From the NCBI RefSeq assembly GCF_025770725.1, contig NZ_JANZKZ010000006.1, positions 1-64,000 on the forward strand: a stretch of DNA of 64,000 nt. The letters run 5' to 3'. The notes under the pieces were generated by a model that was not told the DNA's origin, made no database searches, and was given only the letters and a program-made list of their open reading frames with translations. Made by a program: the position numbers and the translations under genes. The stretch's first letter is position 1; every line of letters begins with the position of its first letter. This document shows positions 63,998 through 64,000 of the stretch, piece by piece. Source of the stretch: Sulfurospirillum oryzae. GTDB taxonomy: Bacteria > Campylobacterota > Campylobacteria > Campylobacterales > Sulfurospirillaceae.

Positions 63998-64000
63998 GTT

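Overview
The window is a chromosomal segment of a Campylobacterota (Epsilonproteobacteria) member, most likely Sulfurospirillum or a close relative. The basis is low GC content, cbb3 oxidase genes in Campylobacter-type order, a CadF-like OmpA protein, a one-piece pyruvate:ferredoxin oxidoreductase, AddAB rather than RecBCD, and HQWRQPL-type histidine kinases. The genus is inferred from protein character; no database search was run. No tRNA, rRNA, insertion sequence, prophage or CRISPR array was seen.

Layout. 1-1165: 5' part of a chemoreceptor (minus strand). 1403-20108: housekeeping and respiration block on the plus strand: aminotransferase, hisZ-like, purA, two flagellar-type genes (FliJ/FlgX-like, MotE-like), DUF507, carA, a TauE/SafE-type membrane protein with no ordinary start codon, a two-component system, ccoNOQP, four cbb3-associated small or assembly genes, then addB-addA. 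20190-21012: rplM-rpsI. 21160-33148: an accessory block with a TPR protein, purT, DUF523, an alcohol dehydrogenase with a divergent AraC regulator, a five-gene minus-strand cluster (tag, YjbR, YciI, GNAT, transglutaminase), a second AraC, a Raf-inhibitor-like protein and a peptide-binding protein. 33229-40315: CadF-like OmpA, MscS, DUF4197, HAD phosphatase, PFOR. As I recall the C. jejuni gene order, the blocks 2515-21012 and 33229-40315 are one continuous neighbourhood there (hisZ-like gene to pfor), so the 12 kb between them looks inserted here.

40372-51840: a small zinc-ribbon protein, a Na/Pi-cotransporter operon, luxS, sstT, YhbP/hemerythrin, a proton antiporter, and an overlapping operon phoH-lpxH-like-patatin followed by dUTPase. 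51991-55904: queD, a sulfide:quinone oxidoreductase-like protein, a 49-residue small ORF, queE and queC (preQ0/queuosine synthesis). 55996-64000: CHASE4 kinase, flavin reductase with a divergent HxlR regulator, DUF2157/GDYXXLXY pair, acyl-CoA thioesterase and a phoU-response regulator-kinase operon.

Two repeat systems overlie the genes. First, the palindrome TTACATGTAA (usually TTTACATGTAAA) occurs 34 times by eye. 21 copies lie inside genes, where it is read as Leu-His-Val or Thr-Cys-Lys/Asn; 13 are intergenic, four of which supply the Shine-Dalgarno sequence of the next gene. Second, a modular intergenic element of about 100 nt occurs in full or partial form at about six loci; it has up to three hairpins around a conserved AGTGTTAACGTAG core. 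The hairpin arms change between copies while pairing is kept, which suggests selection on structure. These two, with the small ORFs, a candidate sRNA carrying an anti-Shine-Dalgarno motif and a probably leaderless gene, are the least explained content.
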